Source of the DNA: Candidatus Gastranaerophilales bacterium
GTDB taxonomy: Bacteria > Cyanobacteriota > Vampirovibrionia > Gastranaerophilales > Gastranaerophilaceae
DNA: 23,381 bases
Assembly (NCBI GenBank): GCA_944323495.1
Contig: CALUSZ010000173.1
Location: 1 to 23,381 of the forward strand
Reading direction: 5' to 3'
The translations under genes were made by a program, and so were the position numbers. Below, piece after piece: positions 13,353 through 20,449 of this stretch. Numbering within the stretch: the first letter of the stretch is position 1; each line of letters opens with the position of its first letter. The notes beneath the pieces were generated by a model. The model saw only the letters and a list, made by a program, of their open reading frames with translations. It did no database searches and was not told the origin of the DNA.

Positions 13353-14831
13353 ATGAATAAGAGAAATTTTTTTGTATATTTAATGCTTGCAATTGCGTGT
13401 TTGTTTTTGGTTTGTCTTTCTACTAATTATGATTACGATTTGTTTGCAAGGCTTATTGTCGGTGAAAGATTTATAGAAAACGGAATTTTGCCTTTTAAAG
13501 ATTTCTTATCATACACTCCTACTCATCCCTGGTATGACCATGAATGGGGCTCTGGAGTCGTATTTTATTTGTTTTTAAAATATCTTGGGCCGGTCGGACT
13601 TCTTATTTTGCAAGCAGTTTTGATGTTTTTTACCGCCTTTTTTGTGATGAAAACTCAAAGATTGCAAAAGCATGCGTATCCGGTATCGCTTATTTTTATG
13701 GCAATTTTTTTAGCACTTTTAATGCGGCTTAATTCAGAGCTTATACGATGCCAGATGTTTAGTTTTATGTTTTTTGCAATGTTTCTGTATTTTTTAGAAA
13801 AAACAAGAAAAAAAGGTTCAAACATACTCTGGTGGGTTCCTTTGATTACTATAATCTGGAATAATCTCCACGGAGGTGTTGTTTCAGGCTTAGGATTAAT
13901 ATTTATCTATTTTATATGCGCACTAATAGAGCGAAAACCCTGGAAGAAATACTTTGCAGTGCTTGCTGTATCCACTCCGCTTTTGACAATTAACCCTTAT
14001 GGAATCAAGTACTTAAACTTTTTATTTTCAGCAGCAACAAAGCATAGAAAATATATTATGGAATGGTGGCCGTTTTATGCTAAAAGACATGTACTTTATT
14101 ATTTGCCAATGAGCATTTATTGTATTTTTGCTTTTTTATTAAACTTTATACATAATAAAAAATTTGATATTACTAAAACAATTGTTCTTGCTGTAACATT
14201 ATACAGCGGATTAGCGCATGTAAAATTGATTTCTCTTTCGGTAATTGCTGTATCAGCACTTTGTTATAATGAATTTTGCAAAACTTTTTCTTTTGTGAAG
14301 AAGCTTCTAAAAAAAACAGAAAAAAGCATGTACCTTGCAATACCTCTGCTGGCGCTTCTAATCCCTCTATTCTCGCCAATGACGGCAAGGGCTGATTTAT
14401 ATAAATTTCCTTTATATGAAATAGAGTTTTTAAAAATTAATAATATTAAAGGAAATATTGTTGTGCCTTTTGGCTTTGGAAGCTATGCCTCTTATAAACT
14501 TTATCCAGATAATCTTATTTTTATGGATGGAAGGTATGAGGAAGTGTATAACGACAAGGAGTTTATGGTACTTAAGAACTTTGATTTAGCAGGTGCAAAT
14601 TGGGATGATATTATAAAAAACTACGATACAGAAATACTAATGCCGATAAAAACATCAGATGTGTATCCGATTTTGCTAAGTAGTAAAGATTGGGAGCTTG
14701 TTTTTGAGGGCAGATTATGCGGAATTTTTGTAAAAAAAGAAAATCGGGCGTTTTCTTATTATGAACCCGAATATAATATTGATTACTATAGAAAAACAAT
14801 GTTCAAACATGGAGATTATTTAAATGACTAA
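13353..14831 (+). CDS. Polytopic GT-C-like membrane protein (492 aa)
   Basis: About ten hydrophobic segments fill residues 6-350. After the first one, an outward loop carries YDYDLFARLIVGERFIENG, then PFKDFLSYTP and WYDHEW (Asp27, Asp29, His63, Glu64). This pattern of DxD-like acids, Gly-Glu and His-Glu-Trp is typical of a large family of bacterial GT-C-type glycosyltransferase-like proteins. The C-terminal soluble part (about 365-492) has GNIVVPFGFGSYASYKL and IFMDGRYEEVY, also characteristic of that family. GT-C enzymes use polyprenyl-phosphate sugars on the outer side of the inner membrane. Donor and acceptor are unknown. It overlaps the patatin gene by 8 bases, so the two are made together, which hints at lipid-linked or membrane-lipid work. 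Confidence 0.75.
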   Translation: MNKRNFFVYLMLAIACLFLVCLSTNYDYDLFARLIVGERFIENGILPFKDFLSYTPTHPWYDHEWGSGVVFYLFLKYLGPVGLLILQAVLMFFTAFFVMKTQRLQKHAYPVSLIFMAIFLALLMRLNSELIRCQMFSFMFFAMFLYFLEKTRKKGSNILWWVPLITIIWNNLHGGVVSGLGLIFIYFICALIERKPWKKYFAVLAVSTPLLTINPYGIKYLNFLFSAATKHRKYIMEWWPFYAKRHVLYYLPMSIYCIFAFLLNFIHNKKFDITKTIVLAVTLYSGLAHVKLISLSVIAVSALCYNEFCKTFSFVKKLLKKTEKSMYLAIPLLALLIPLFSPMTARADLYKFPLYEIEFLKINNIKGNIVVPFGFGSYASYKLYPDNLIFMDGRYEEVYNDKEFMVLKNFDLAGANWDDIIKNYDTEILMPIKTSDVYPILLSSKDWELVFEGRLCGIFVKKENRAFSYYEPEYNIDYYRKTMFKHGDYLND

Positions 14832-16002
14832 TCCTTTAAAATATACCTGTCTGTTTGGCGGCGGTGCAATACGCGGTATGGCATATATAGGTACAATAAG
14901 AGCTCTGGAAGAACTTGGTATAGAATATGATATAATAGGCGGTTCTTCTGTTGGTTCAGTTATGGCTGCATTAGTAGCCTGCGGGTATAAATCGTATGAG
15001 CTGGAAAATCTTTTTATGAAAGTTAACTTTGATTTGTTTAAAGATATTCACCTCGGTATCGGACAGCCGTTTGCATTAAGTAAAGGTGAAATATTTTTAG
15101 ATTGGTTGAATGAGCTTCTTGCGAAAAAAGTAGAAGGTGTAAAAGGTAGAAACGCCAAATTTAAAGATATTGGCAAGTCTCTTGTTATTATAACTACAGA
15201 TTTGACAAAATTTTGCTGTCAGGAATTTTCTAATACCGTAACTCCGGAATTTGAAGTTGCACAGGCAATTAAGATATCGTCTAGTATGCCCGGGTTGATG
15301 GCGCCTTTTAAATATAAAGAATCATATCTTGTTGACGGAGATTTACAAAAAGCTTCTCCGATGTGGAGGTTATCTGATACTCTAAAAAATTCTGAAAGCA
15401 GAATTTTAGAGTTTAGACTGGAAGGTGATTACAGCGAAGATGAAAAGAATCCTATTTCTTTTATTAATACTATCTATAGCTGTGTTACAGATATTGCAAC
15501 GGACTTTGTAACAGAACTTTATGGAAATAACGACAGGTTCGACTGTATAAGAATCAATACGGGCGATATATTTTTTGCGGATTTCAATCTTAACAAAGAT
15601 GCCAGAAGAAACCTTATTAATATAGGTTATGAGCAGACTATGAATTACTTCAAGAAAGTGCTTCCGGAAAAGAAGAAGAATGTTTTAGATATTTATCAAA
15701 AATTATCTACATATCTGAAAAAAGCGCGAAAAGGCTTAAAATCCAATAATGTCGAAGAAGTTCAATGGTGGTTTGGTGATATTTTTACGGTTCTCTGCGA
15801 GAACAAAGAAATAGTGGATCCGATACTTTATAATAAGATAGTTGATTTAAAAAATGCATTAGTCAAAGGTACAACAACCGTTCTCTTTTTTCATAATTGT
15901 TTTAAAGGGGCAAAACGCTTATATTTACAGATGAGTGATGTAATTATGTCTATAGATGCAAGGATTGGGGATATCAAACTGTATTTACAAAAAATAGAAT
16001 AA
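14824..16002 (+). CDS. Patatin-like phospholipase/acyl hydrolase
   Basis: The 392-aa protein has the three patatin motifs: oxyanion glycines in FGGGAIRGMAYIG (residues 11-23), nucleophile Ser42 in GGSSVGS (GxSxG), and Asp171 in VDGD, giving the Ser-Asp dyad. The patatin domain covers about 1-280. The remaining 110 residues are helical and charged with no obvious known domain. There is no signal peptide, so it acts from the cytosol, probably on membrane lipids. Such enzymes serve in lipid turnover or as effectors. Here coupling to a housekeeping-like membrane glycosyltransferase favours envelope lipid metabolism. The start is fixed by the 8-base overlap with the previous gene. No terminator follows directly. 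Confidence 0.9.
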   Translation: MTNPLKYTCLFGGGAIRGMAYIGTIRALEELGIEYDIIGGSSVGSVMAALVACGYKSYELENLFMKVNFDLFKDIHLGIGQPFALSKGEIFLDWLNELLAKKVEGVKGRNAKFKDIGKSLVIITTDLTKFCCQEFSNTVTPEFEVAQAIKISSSMPGLMAPFKYKESYLVDGDLQKASPMWRLSDTLKNSESRILEFRLEGDYSEDEKNPISFINTIYSCVTDIATDFVTELYGNNDRFDCIRINTGDIFFADFNLNKDARRNLINIGYEQTMNYFKKVLPEKKKNVLDIYQKLSTYLKKARKGLKSNNVEEVQWWFGDIFTVLCENKEIVDPILYNKIVDLKNALVKGTTTVLFFHNCFKGAKRLYLQMSDVIMSIDARIGDIKLYLQKIE

Positions 16003-16067
16003 TTATTAAGTTTTGTAAAAATTTCTCTAAAATCAGTGTTTTTTCGTAACATTTCTTAATAAAAGTA

Positions 16068-16096
16068 TTGAGAAATATATACTTTTGATATATTAT
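16068..16096 (+). promoter_or_regulatory. Promoter of the sigma factor gene
   Basis: TTGAGA (16068-16073) and TATTAT (16091-16096) are separated by 17 bases, about 50 bases before the ATG at 16150. ACAGGAG precedes the start codon. A 9-bp inverted repeat brackets the -10 (see 16076-16105). Confidence 0.65.
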
Positions 16097-16105
16097 AAGT
16101 ATATA
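16076..16105. repeat. 9-bp inverted repeat around the -10 box
   Basis: TATATACTT (16076-16084) and its exact complement AAGTATATA (16097-16105) flank the -10 of the sigma factor promoter with a 12-base space. It could be an operator. The high AT content makes a chance match possible. Confidence 0.4.
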
Positions 16106-16149
16106 CAAATTGTTTATGTGTTTTCAAAAATATACAGGAGTTTAAAAGT

Positions 16150-17043
16150 ATGAAAGATCAAACTATCAGCATGAAAAGAACTACCAACCCCGCAAGAAGC
16201 GGTTATACCGCTCTTACATCAGTAAGTGGAGAGCTGGGTGCTTATTTAAGAAAAGTAAACAGCTTTAGAAATTTGACGGCAGAAGAAGAAAAAGAGCTTG
16301 CCAGAAAAGCCAGAGGCGGCAGTAAGGAAGCTAAAAAAACATTGGTTCAAGCTAATCTTAAGTTAGTTTTAACAATAGCAAGAAAGGCTATTCATGTATC
16401 CAAACTTCCCATTACAGATTTAATCCAGGAAGGGAATTTAGGTTTGATGGTTGCTGTTGAAAAATTTAATCCCGAGTTAGGATATAGGTTTTCAACATAT
16501 GCCGGCTGGTGGATAAAACAAGCTATGTTTAAAGCAATTTCAGAGCAGTCTTATTGTATGAAGATACCGGTTTATATACAAGAAACTTTATCTAAATTCT
16601 CTAAAGTTAAGGCAGAGATGGAAAAAGCTTACAATTGTCAGGTAAATAATAAAGAAGTTGCTCAAAAAATGAATATTGAACCTGAAAAGATTGATACATT
16701 TTTATCAGCGTATTCTTCAACTGTTTCAATAGAAGGCAGCTTTGACGGTAAAAACGGAAGTGAATTAAATGTATCAGATATTTTAGAAGATGAAAAAACA
16801 AATGTTGAAGAAAATATAGAGTATGAACAATTAAAAAATGATTTGCAAAGTGTTATATCTACCTTGAAAGAAAGGGAACAGACCGTAATAAAAATGAGAT
16901 TTGGTCTGGAGAATTTTGCAAAAACAACCCTTGAAGATATCGGCAAACTTTTCGGTGTCACAAAAGAATGTATCAGACAGACCGAAATGAGAGCTTTAAA
17001 TAAACTAAGAGCAAGTTTTACGCTTGCGTGCTATGCGGATTAA
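16150..17043 (+). CDS. RpoD-family sigma-70 factor, short (probably group 2)
   Basis: The 297-aa sigma factor lacks region 1.1. Visible are region 1.2 (GELGAYLRKVNSFRNLT), region 2 (ANLKLVLTIARKA, DLIQEGNLGLMVAVEKF, YRFSTYAGWWIKQAM), region 3 (about 140-220) and region 4 (LKEREQTVIKMRFG and the DNA-reading helix VTKECIRQTEMRALNKLR). It directs RNA polymerase to promoters. In region 2.4, Trp120, Trp121 and Gln124 match E. coli sigma-70 Trp433, Trp434 and Gln437, but the residue matching Thr440 is Phe127. Region 4.2 keeps Arg276 and Gln277 (588, 589) yet has Cys274 at 586. These changes and the small size suggest an alternative rather than the main sigma. Its own promoter and a flanking inverted repeat are upstream. 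Confidence 0.9.
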   Translation: MKDQTISMKRTTNPARSGYTALTSVSGELGAYLRKVNSFRNLTAEEEKELARKARGGSKEAKKTLVQANLKLVLTIARKAIHVSKLPITDLIQEGNLGLMVAVEKFNPELGYRFSTYAGWWIKQAMFKAISEQSYCMKIPVYIQETLSKFSKVKAEMEKAYNCQVNNKEVAQKMNIEPEKIDTFLSAYSSTVSIEGSFDGKNGSELNVSDILEDEKTNVEENIEYEQLKNDLQSVISTLKEREQTVIKMRFGLENFAKTTLEDIGKLFGVTKECIRQTEMRALNKLRASFTLACYAD

Positions 17044-17080
17044 AACTTAACTTTACAAACCTTCACATAATAGCAAATTC

Positions 17081-17108
17081 TTGAATTTCTATGCGTTTAT
17101 AATAATAT
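17081..17108 (+). promoter_or_regulatory. Possible promoter of the gene at 17144
   Basis: TTGAAT (17081-17086) with TAATAT (17103-17108), 16 bases apart, would start a short leader. A perfect TATAAT at 17098-17103 lacks a -35 at the right distance. Which one is used cannot be decided. Confidence 0.3.
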
Positions 17109-17143
17109 AGAATTGTATTATAGTGAAGTGTGAAGGTGGTTTT

Positions 17144-17656
17144 ATGGTTAATGGAATCAATATGGGCGTAGGCGGCTTCAAACAAAATTCTTATGGCAAT
17201 ATACAACGTATTGGAGCTTCTGAAAACGGCCGTGTGTTATATCGCGTGATTGACTCCAACGGTCAGGAAGCAGGAAAACTTACTGTTGCAGGAAAAGATA
17301 CAGACAAGTTTGAACAATCGTATCGTGATATAATGGAAGCTGCTCCTAAAATTCAAAAATTTGTGACAGAAAATTCTTCAGAAGAAGATATCAAAAAAAG
17401 AAGAATGACATCCCGCTTAATCACCGGCGGGGGAGCTCTTGCAGGTTTGGTTGTACCAATTGCGCTAACGAGAAAGGCGTCTACATTAAAACAGATATTA
17501 TCGACGGTAGCAGGTCTTGTTGTCGGTCTCTCTGCCGGTTTTGCCGCATCTCTAGCTGTTACGACTCCTCCCGGGACATATAAGTTCGCAAAAGCTTCAC
17601 GAACTATTTCTAAGCTGGATATACAGCCTGTGTTTGAGGATGTGAAGGAAGGATAA
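17144..17656 (+). CDS. Glycine-rich putative membrane protein (170 aa), unknown
   Basis: The ATG at 17144 is chosen over a GTG at 17123 because GAAGGTGG ends 4 bases before it. The N-terminal half is polar with a short beta-rich segment (GRVLYRVIDSNGQEAGKLTVAG) that looks like a small folded domain. Residues about 94-145 contain two glycine/alanine-rich hydrophobic stretches (LITGGGALAGLVVPIAL and ILSTVAGLVVGLSAGFAASLAV) separated by a lysine-containing turn, suggesting a helical hairpin in the membrane. It has its own terminator, so it is a single-gene unit between the sigma factor and pnp. I do not recognise the family; it may be specific to this lineage. Confidence 0.65.
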   Translation: MVNGINMGVGGFKQNSYGNIQRIGASENGRVLYRVIDSNGQEAGKLTVAGKDTDKFEQSYRDIMEAAPKIQKFVTENSSEEDIKKRRMTSRLITGGGALAGLVVPIALTRKASTLKQILSTVAGLVVGLSAGFAASLAVTTPPGTYKFAKASRTISKLDIQPVFEDVKEG

Positions 17657-17663
17657 GTTGAAA

Positions 17664-17701
17664 CAAAAGAGGCGCGAATTTATTTCGCGCCTCTTTTGCA
17701 T
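17664..17701 (+). terminator. Strong intrinsic terminator
   Basis: A perfect 15-bp stem (CAAAAGAGGCGCGAA paired with its complement) has a 5-base TTTAT loop and ends in a T run. It lies 7 bases after the stop of the gene at 17144. The 5' A-run means it could also work leftward. Confidence 0.92.
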
Positions 17702-17706
17702 TATTT

Positions 17707-17735
17707 TTGCGGATTCAGTATGTTTATAATATAAT
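17707..17735 (+). promoter_or_regulatory. Promoter of pnp
   Basis: TTGCGG (17707-17712) and a perfect TATAAT (17730-17735) are 17 bases apart, directly after the preceding terminator. A second overlapping TATAAT begins at 17725. The leader would be about 64 bases and includes the hairpin at 17772-17792. Confidence 0.6.
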
Positions 17736-17771
17736 TAAAATTGAAAAAATTTAGTAGAATTTATGGAAGAA

Positions 17772-17792
17772 TCCGGCTTTCGAGCAGCCGGA
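17772..17792 (+). promoter_or_regulatory. Hairpin in the pnp leader
   Basis: TCCGGCT pairs with AGCCGGA around a 7-base loop (TTCGAGC). It sits a few bases before the GAAGG ribosome site of pnp. In E. coli a pnp leader hairpin is cut by RNase III and lets PNPase limit its own synthesis; a similar role here is inference from position. Confidence 0.5.
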
Positions 17793-17805
17793 GAAAGAAG
17801 GAAAA

Positions 17806-19950
17806 ATGGTACCGGAAACAAAAAGTTTTCAATTAGAAATCGGCGGAAAAACTGTAACTGTTGAAACCGGCAAATATGCTAAATCAACAAACGGCAGTGT
17901 TACTGTCCGCTGTGGTGATACAATGTTATTTGTTCACTGTGTTGTAAGTAAAGAACCAAGAGTCGGGATAGACTTTTTCCCGTTACTTATTGATTATGAA
18001 GAAAGAATGTCTTCTATTGGACGTATTCCGGGCGGTTATAACCGTTCAGAGGGTAAGGCAAGTGATAAAGCAATCCTTGTTTCTCGTTTGATAGATAGAC
18101 CTATAAGACCCCTTTTCCCTAAGGGATATAGAAATGATATTCAAATTGTAGCGCAATTATTCAGCTATGATCAGCAGAATCAACCGGATACTTTGGCTAT
18201 GTTAGGAGCTTCTTGCGCGTTGATGTTATCCGGCGCTCCTTTTGAAGGTCCTATCGGTGCTGTAAGAGTTTCAAAAGTTGATGGCCAGCTTATTGCAAAT
18301 CCGACCCACCAGCAGGCGGATAAATCTGATTTGGATATTGTTGTAGCTGGTACTCACGATAGTGTTATTATGGTTGAAGCCGGATGTAAATTCGTAACAG
18401 AGGATGATATTATGGAAGCTGTTGAATTTGCTCAAGGTGAAATCAGAAAACAGTGTGATGCACAAAATGAGTTTGTAAAAGCTTGCGGTGTTGTAAAGGA
18501 AGAATTTGTAAATCCTTATGATACAACAGAGCTTAAAAATATCATTGACGAAGTTGCTCATGATATGATTTTTGACGCTTATCACAATTTTGACAGAGAA
18601 TATAGACAAAATAAGCTTGAAGAAGCTAAAAAACTTGTTAAAGAACGTGTTGAAGCTCTTCCGGAGGATCACTATATTCATCAGATTATCGAAGAAACCG
18701 GAATCGACTTTGTTGCTGAAGAATTTAAAGCTGCAGAAAAGAAAATTATGCGCGCGATGATTCTTGATGAAGGCGTAAGAGCAGACGGAAGAAAACCAAA
18801 TGAAGTACGTCCTATCTGGTGTGAAGTTGGTGTAATTCCAAGAGCGCACGGCTCAGCTGTATTCACTAGAGGACAAACTCAGATTCTTTCAGTTGCAACT
18901 CTTGCAGGGCCTGGCATGAAACAGGAATTAGATGGAGTTGATCCGGAAACCGAAAAAACTTATATGCATAAATATATCTTCCCTGGATTTTCCGTAGGCG
19001 AAGTTAAACCTCTGAGAGGCCCGGGAAGACGTGAAGTAGGGCATGGTAATCTGGCTGAAAGAGCAAATGTTCCGGCTCTGCCATCACAAGAAGAATTTGG
19101 ATACACTATTCGTGTAACATCAGATGTCTTAGAATCAAACGGTTCAACATCTATGGGTTCAACCTGCGGTTCTTCAATGGCACTTATGAACGCCGGTGTT
19201 CCTGTTAAATGCATGATAGGCGGTGTTGCAATGGGTATGATTACAGAACCTGGCAGAGAACCTGTAGTTTTAACTGATATTCAAGGAATTGAAGACTTTT
19301 TAGGTGACATGGACTTTAAAGTTACAGGTAATGATGACGGTATAACAGCACTTCAAATGGATATGAAGGCAAAAGGTATTGCAAATGATACTTTAAGAAG
19401 AGCTTTAGCACAGGCTAAAGAAGGCAGACTCCATATCTTAGGCGAAATGAGAAAGGTTATTACAAAACCGGCAGACCACCTGTCTCCTTATGCTCCTAGT
19501 ATTACCACAATGACAATACCGGTGGAAGATATCGGAACAGTTATCGGACCTGGCGGAAAACAAATCAGAGCGATTATTGAAGCTTCAGGAGCTGAAATCG
19601 ATATTCAAGACAGCGGTGTTGTTACAATAACTTCAAACGACCAAGAAGGCGCTCAAATAGCTAAGAAAATGATTAAAGACCTTACTTTTAAGCCGGAAGT
19701 AGGTATGGTTATCAAGGGTAAAGTTGTTAGAATCATTCCTATCGGAGCTTTTGTAGAACTTGGCGGCGGAAAAGACGGTATGGTTCATATCTCTCAAATC
19801 TGTCAAGAAAGAATTGAAACAATTGAACCGCATGTTAATATCGGAGATGAAGTTATTGTTAAAGTTATCAAAATTGATGACAAAGGTAGAATTAACCTGA
19901 CCATCAAAGGCGTAACAGAAGAAGACAAAGCAAAATTAATTGTAGAATAA
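17806..19950 (+). CDS. pnp: Polyribonucleotide nucleotidyltransferase (PNPase)
   Basis: The 714-aa enzyme degrades RNA 3' to 5' by phosphorolysis and can add tails in reverse. All domains are in order: first RNase PH-like domain (about 10-220), helical linker, second RNase PH-like domain (about 320-550) with FTRGQTQIL, FPGFSVGEV and the active-site acidic stretch GDMDFKVTGNDDG (500-512), KH domain with GPGG (581-584, IGPGGKQIRAI), and an S1 domain from about 630 (VIKGKVVRIIPIGAFVEL). The length is typical. It has its own promoter and a leader hairpin before the GAAGG ribosome site, and ends in a terminator. Often rpsO precedes pnp; here it does not. Confidence 0.97.
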   Translation: MVPETKSFQLEIGGKTVTVETGKYAKSTNGSVTVRCGDTMLFVHCVVSKEPRVGIDFFPLLIDYEERMSSIGRIPGGYNRSEGKASDKAILVSRLIDRPIRPLFPKGYRNDIQIVAQLFSYDQQNQPDTLAMLGASCALMLSGAPFEGPIGAVRVSKVDGQLIANPTHQQADKSDLDIVVAGTHDSVIMVEAGCKFVTEDDIMEAVEFAQGEIRKQCDAQNEFVKACGVVKEEFVNPYDTTELKNIIDEVAHDMIFDAYHNFDREYRQNKLEEAKKLVKERVEALPEDHYIHQIIEETGIDFVAEEFKAAEKKIMRAMILDEGVRADGRKPNEVRPIWCEVGVIPRAHGSAVFTRGQTQILSVATLAGPGMKQELDGVDPETEKTYMHKYIFPGFSVGEVKPLRGPGRREVGHGNLAERANVPALPSQEEFGYTIRVTSDVLESNGSTSMGSTCGSSMALMNAGVPVKCMIGGVAMGMITEPGREPVVLTDIQGIEDFLGDMDFKVTGNDDGITALQMDMKAKGIANDTLRRALAQAKEGRLHILGEMRKVITKPADHLSPYAPSITTMTIPVEDIGTVIGPGGKQIRAIIEASGAEIDIQDSGVVTITSNDQEGAQIAKKMIKDLTFKPEVGMVIKGKVVRIIPIGAFVELGGGKDGMVHISQICQERIETIEPHVNIGDEVIVKVIKIDDKGRINLTIKGVTEEDKAKLIVE

Positions 19951-19954
19951 GGAT

Positions 19955-19989
19955 AAAGGGCGGAGCTAATTTATTAGCTCCGCCCTTTT
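19955..19989. terminator. Bidirectional terminator between pnp and the LuxR-type gene
   Basis: A perfect 15-bp stem starting AAAGGGCGGAGCTAA, with TTTA loop, ends in TTTTC on the plus strand and in a TTTATCC run on the minus strand. It serves the convergent genes pnp (stop 19950) and the regulator (stop 20002). Confidence 0.9.
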
Positions 19990-20001
19990 CTATAATATTG
20001 T

Positions 20002-20235
20002 TTATTGTTTAGTATCCAAAATCTGTTTTAAATCAAAGTACTTATCAGCTCCAAGCTTAATGCTTTTAATAGCTGCCTGAACCCTGTTGCATACTCCAAG
20101 TTTTTTGTAAATCGATGCCACATGCGCCTTTGTTGTATGATTTGAAATAAAAAGTTTTTTAGAAATTTCCTTATTGTTAAGACCCTTAAGAAGTAAAAAC
20201 AAAACTTCTCTTTCACGCTCGGTAAAATTTTCCAT
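20002..20235 (-). CDS. Orphan LuxR/GerE-type helix-turn-helix regulator (77 aa)
   Basis: The protein is almost only a LuxR_C/GerE DNA-binding domain: TEREREVLFLLLKGLNNKEI, SKKLFISNHTTKAHVASIYKKLGV and NRVQAAIKSIKLGA. All four helices are present and there is no receiver or autoinducer-binding domain. It is similar in size to GerE of Bacillus (74 aa). Such single-domain proteins bind DNA as dimers and are controlled by their own level or by partners. GAGGAAG lies about 10 bases ahead of the ATG, inside the end of a likely upstream small gene. The targets are unknown; the divergent gene at 20450 is a natural candidate. Confidence 0.88.
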   Translation of the reverse strand: MENFTEREREVLFLLLKGLNNKEISKKLFISNHTTKAHVASIYKKLGVCNRVQAAIKSIKLGADKYFDLKQILDTKQ

Positions 20236-20240
20236 AGATT

Positions 20241-20372
20241 TTAATCTTCCTCATCTTCATAATGCCTTTTTTTATCTAATCTATTATCTTTGTACAATAT
20301 CTGCTTAAACGTGTCTATAAGCTCGGTGGCTACTTTTTTTAATAGAGTTTTAAATATTAAGATTTGTAACAA
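20241..20372 (-). CDS. Candidate 43-aa small protein upstream of the LuxR-type gene
   Basis: A minus-strand frame from a TTG at 20372 ends 5 bases before the regulator ATG. The product is a hydrophobic/basic helix (LLQILIFKTLLKKVATELID) followed by a charged part (YKDNRLDKKRHYEDEED). The composition looks coding and the junction looks like an operon, but there is no ATG and no good ribosome site before the TTG. It could be a small membrane-associated partner or sensor of the orphan regulator. It could also be chance. Confidence 0.4.
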   Translation of the reverse strand: MLQILIFKTLLKKVATELIDTFKQILYKDNRLDKKRHYEDEED

Positions 20373-20424
20373 AATATATAAGCCGTGAAATTAGGTATCT
20401 TTTAAATACTTTATATATATAAGA

Positions 20425-20433
20425 TGGTATTAT
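20425..20433 (+). promoter_or_regulatory. Possible extended -10 promoter of the coiled-coil gene
   Basis: TGGTATTAT is an extended -10 with the hexamer at 20428-20433. Transcription would start near 20440, leaving only about 10 bases before the ATG at 20450 and excluding AGGAAG (20434-20439) from the mRNA. Either the mRNA has a very short leader or another promoter in the AT-rich stretch at about 20400-20420 is used. Confidence 0.35.
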
Positions 20434-20449
20434 AGGAAGACAAAGTAAG

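Noticed and set aside
18271..18849. 192-aa minus-strand frame inside pnp
   Set aside because: It is Phe/Ile/Asn-rich and unstructured, an antisense shadow of an essential conserved gene.
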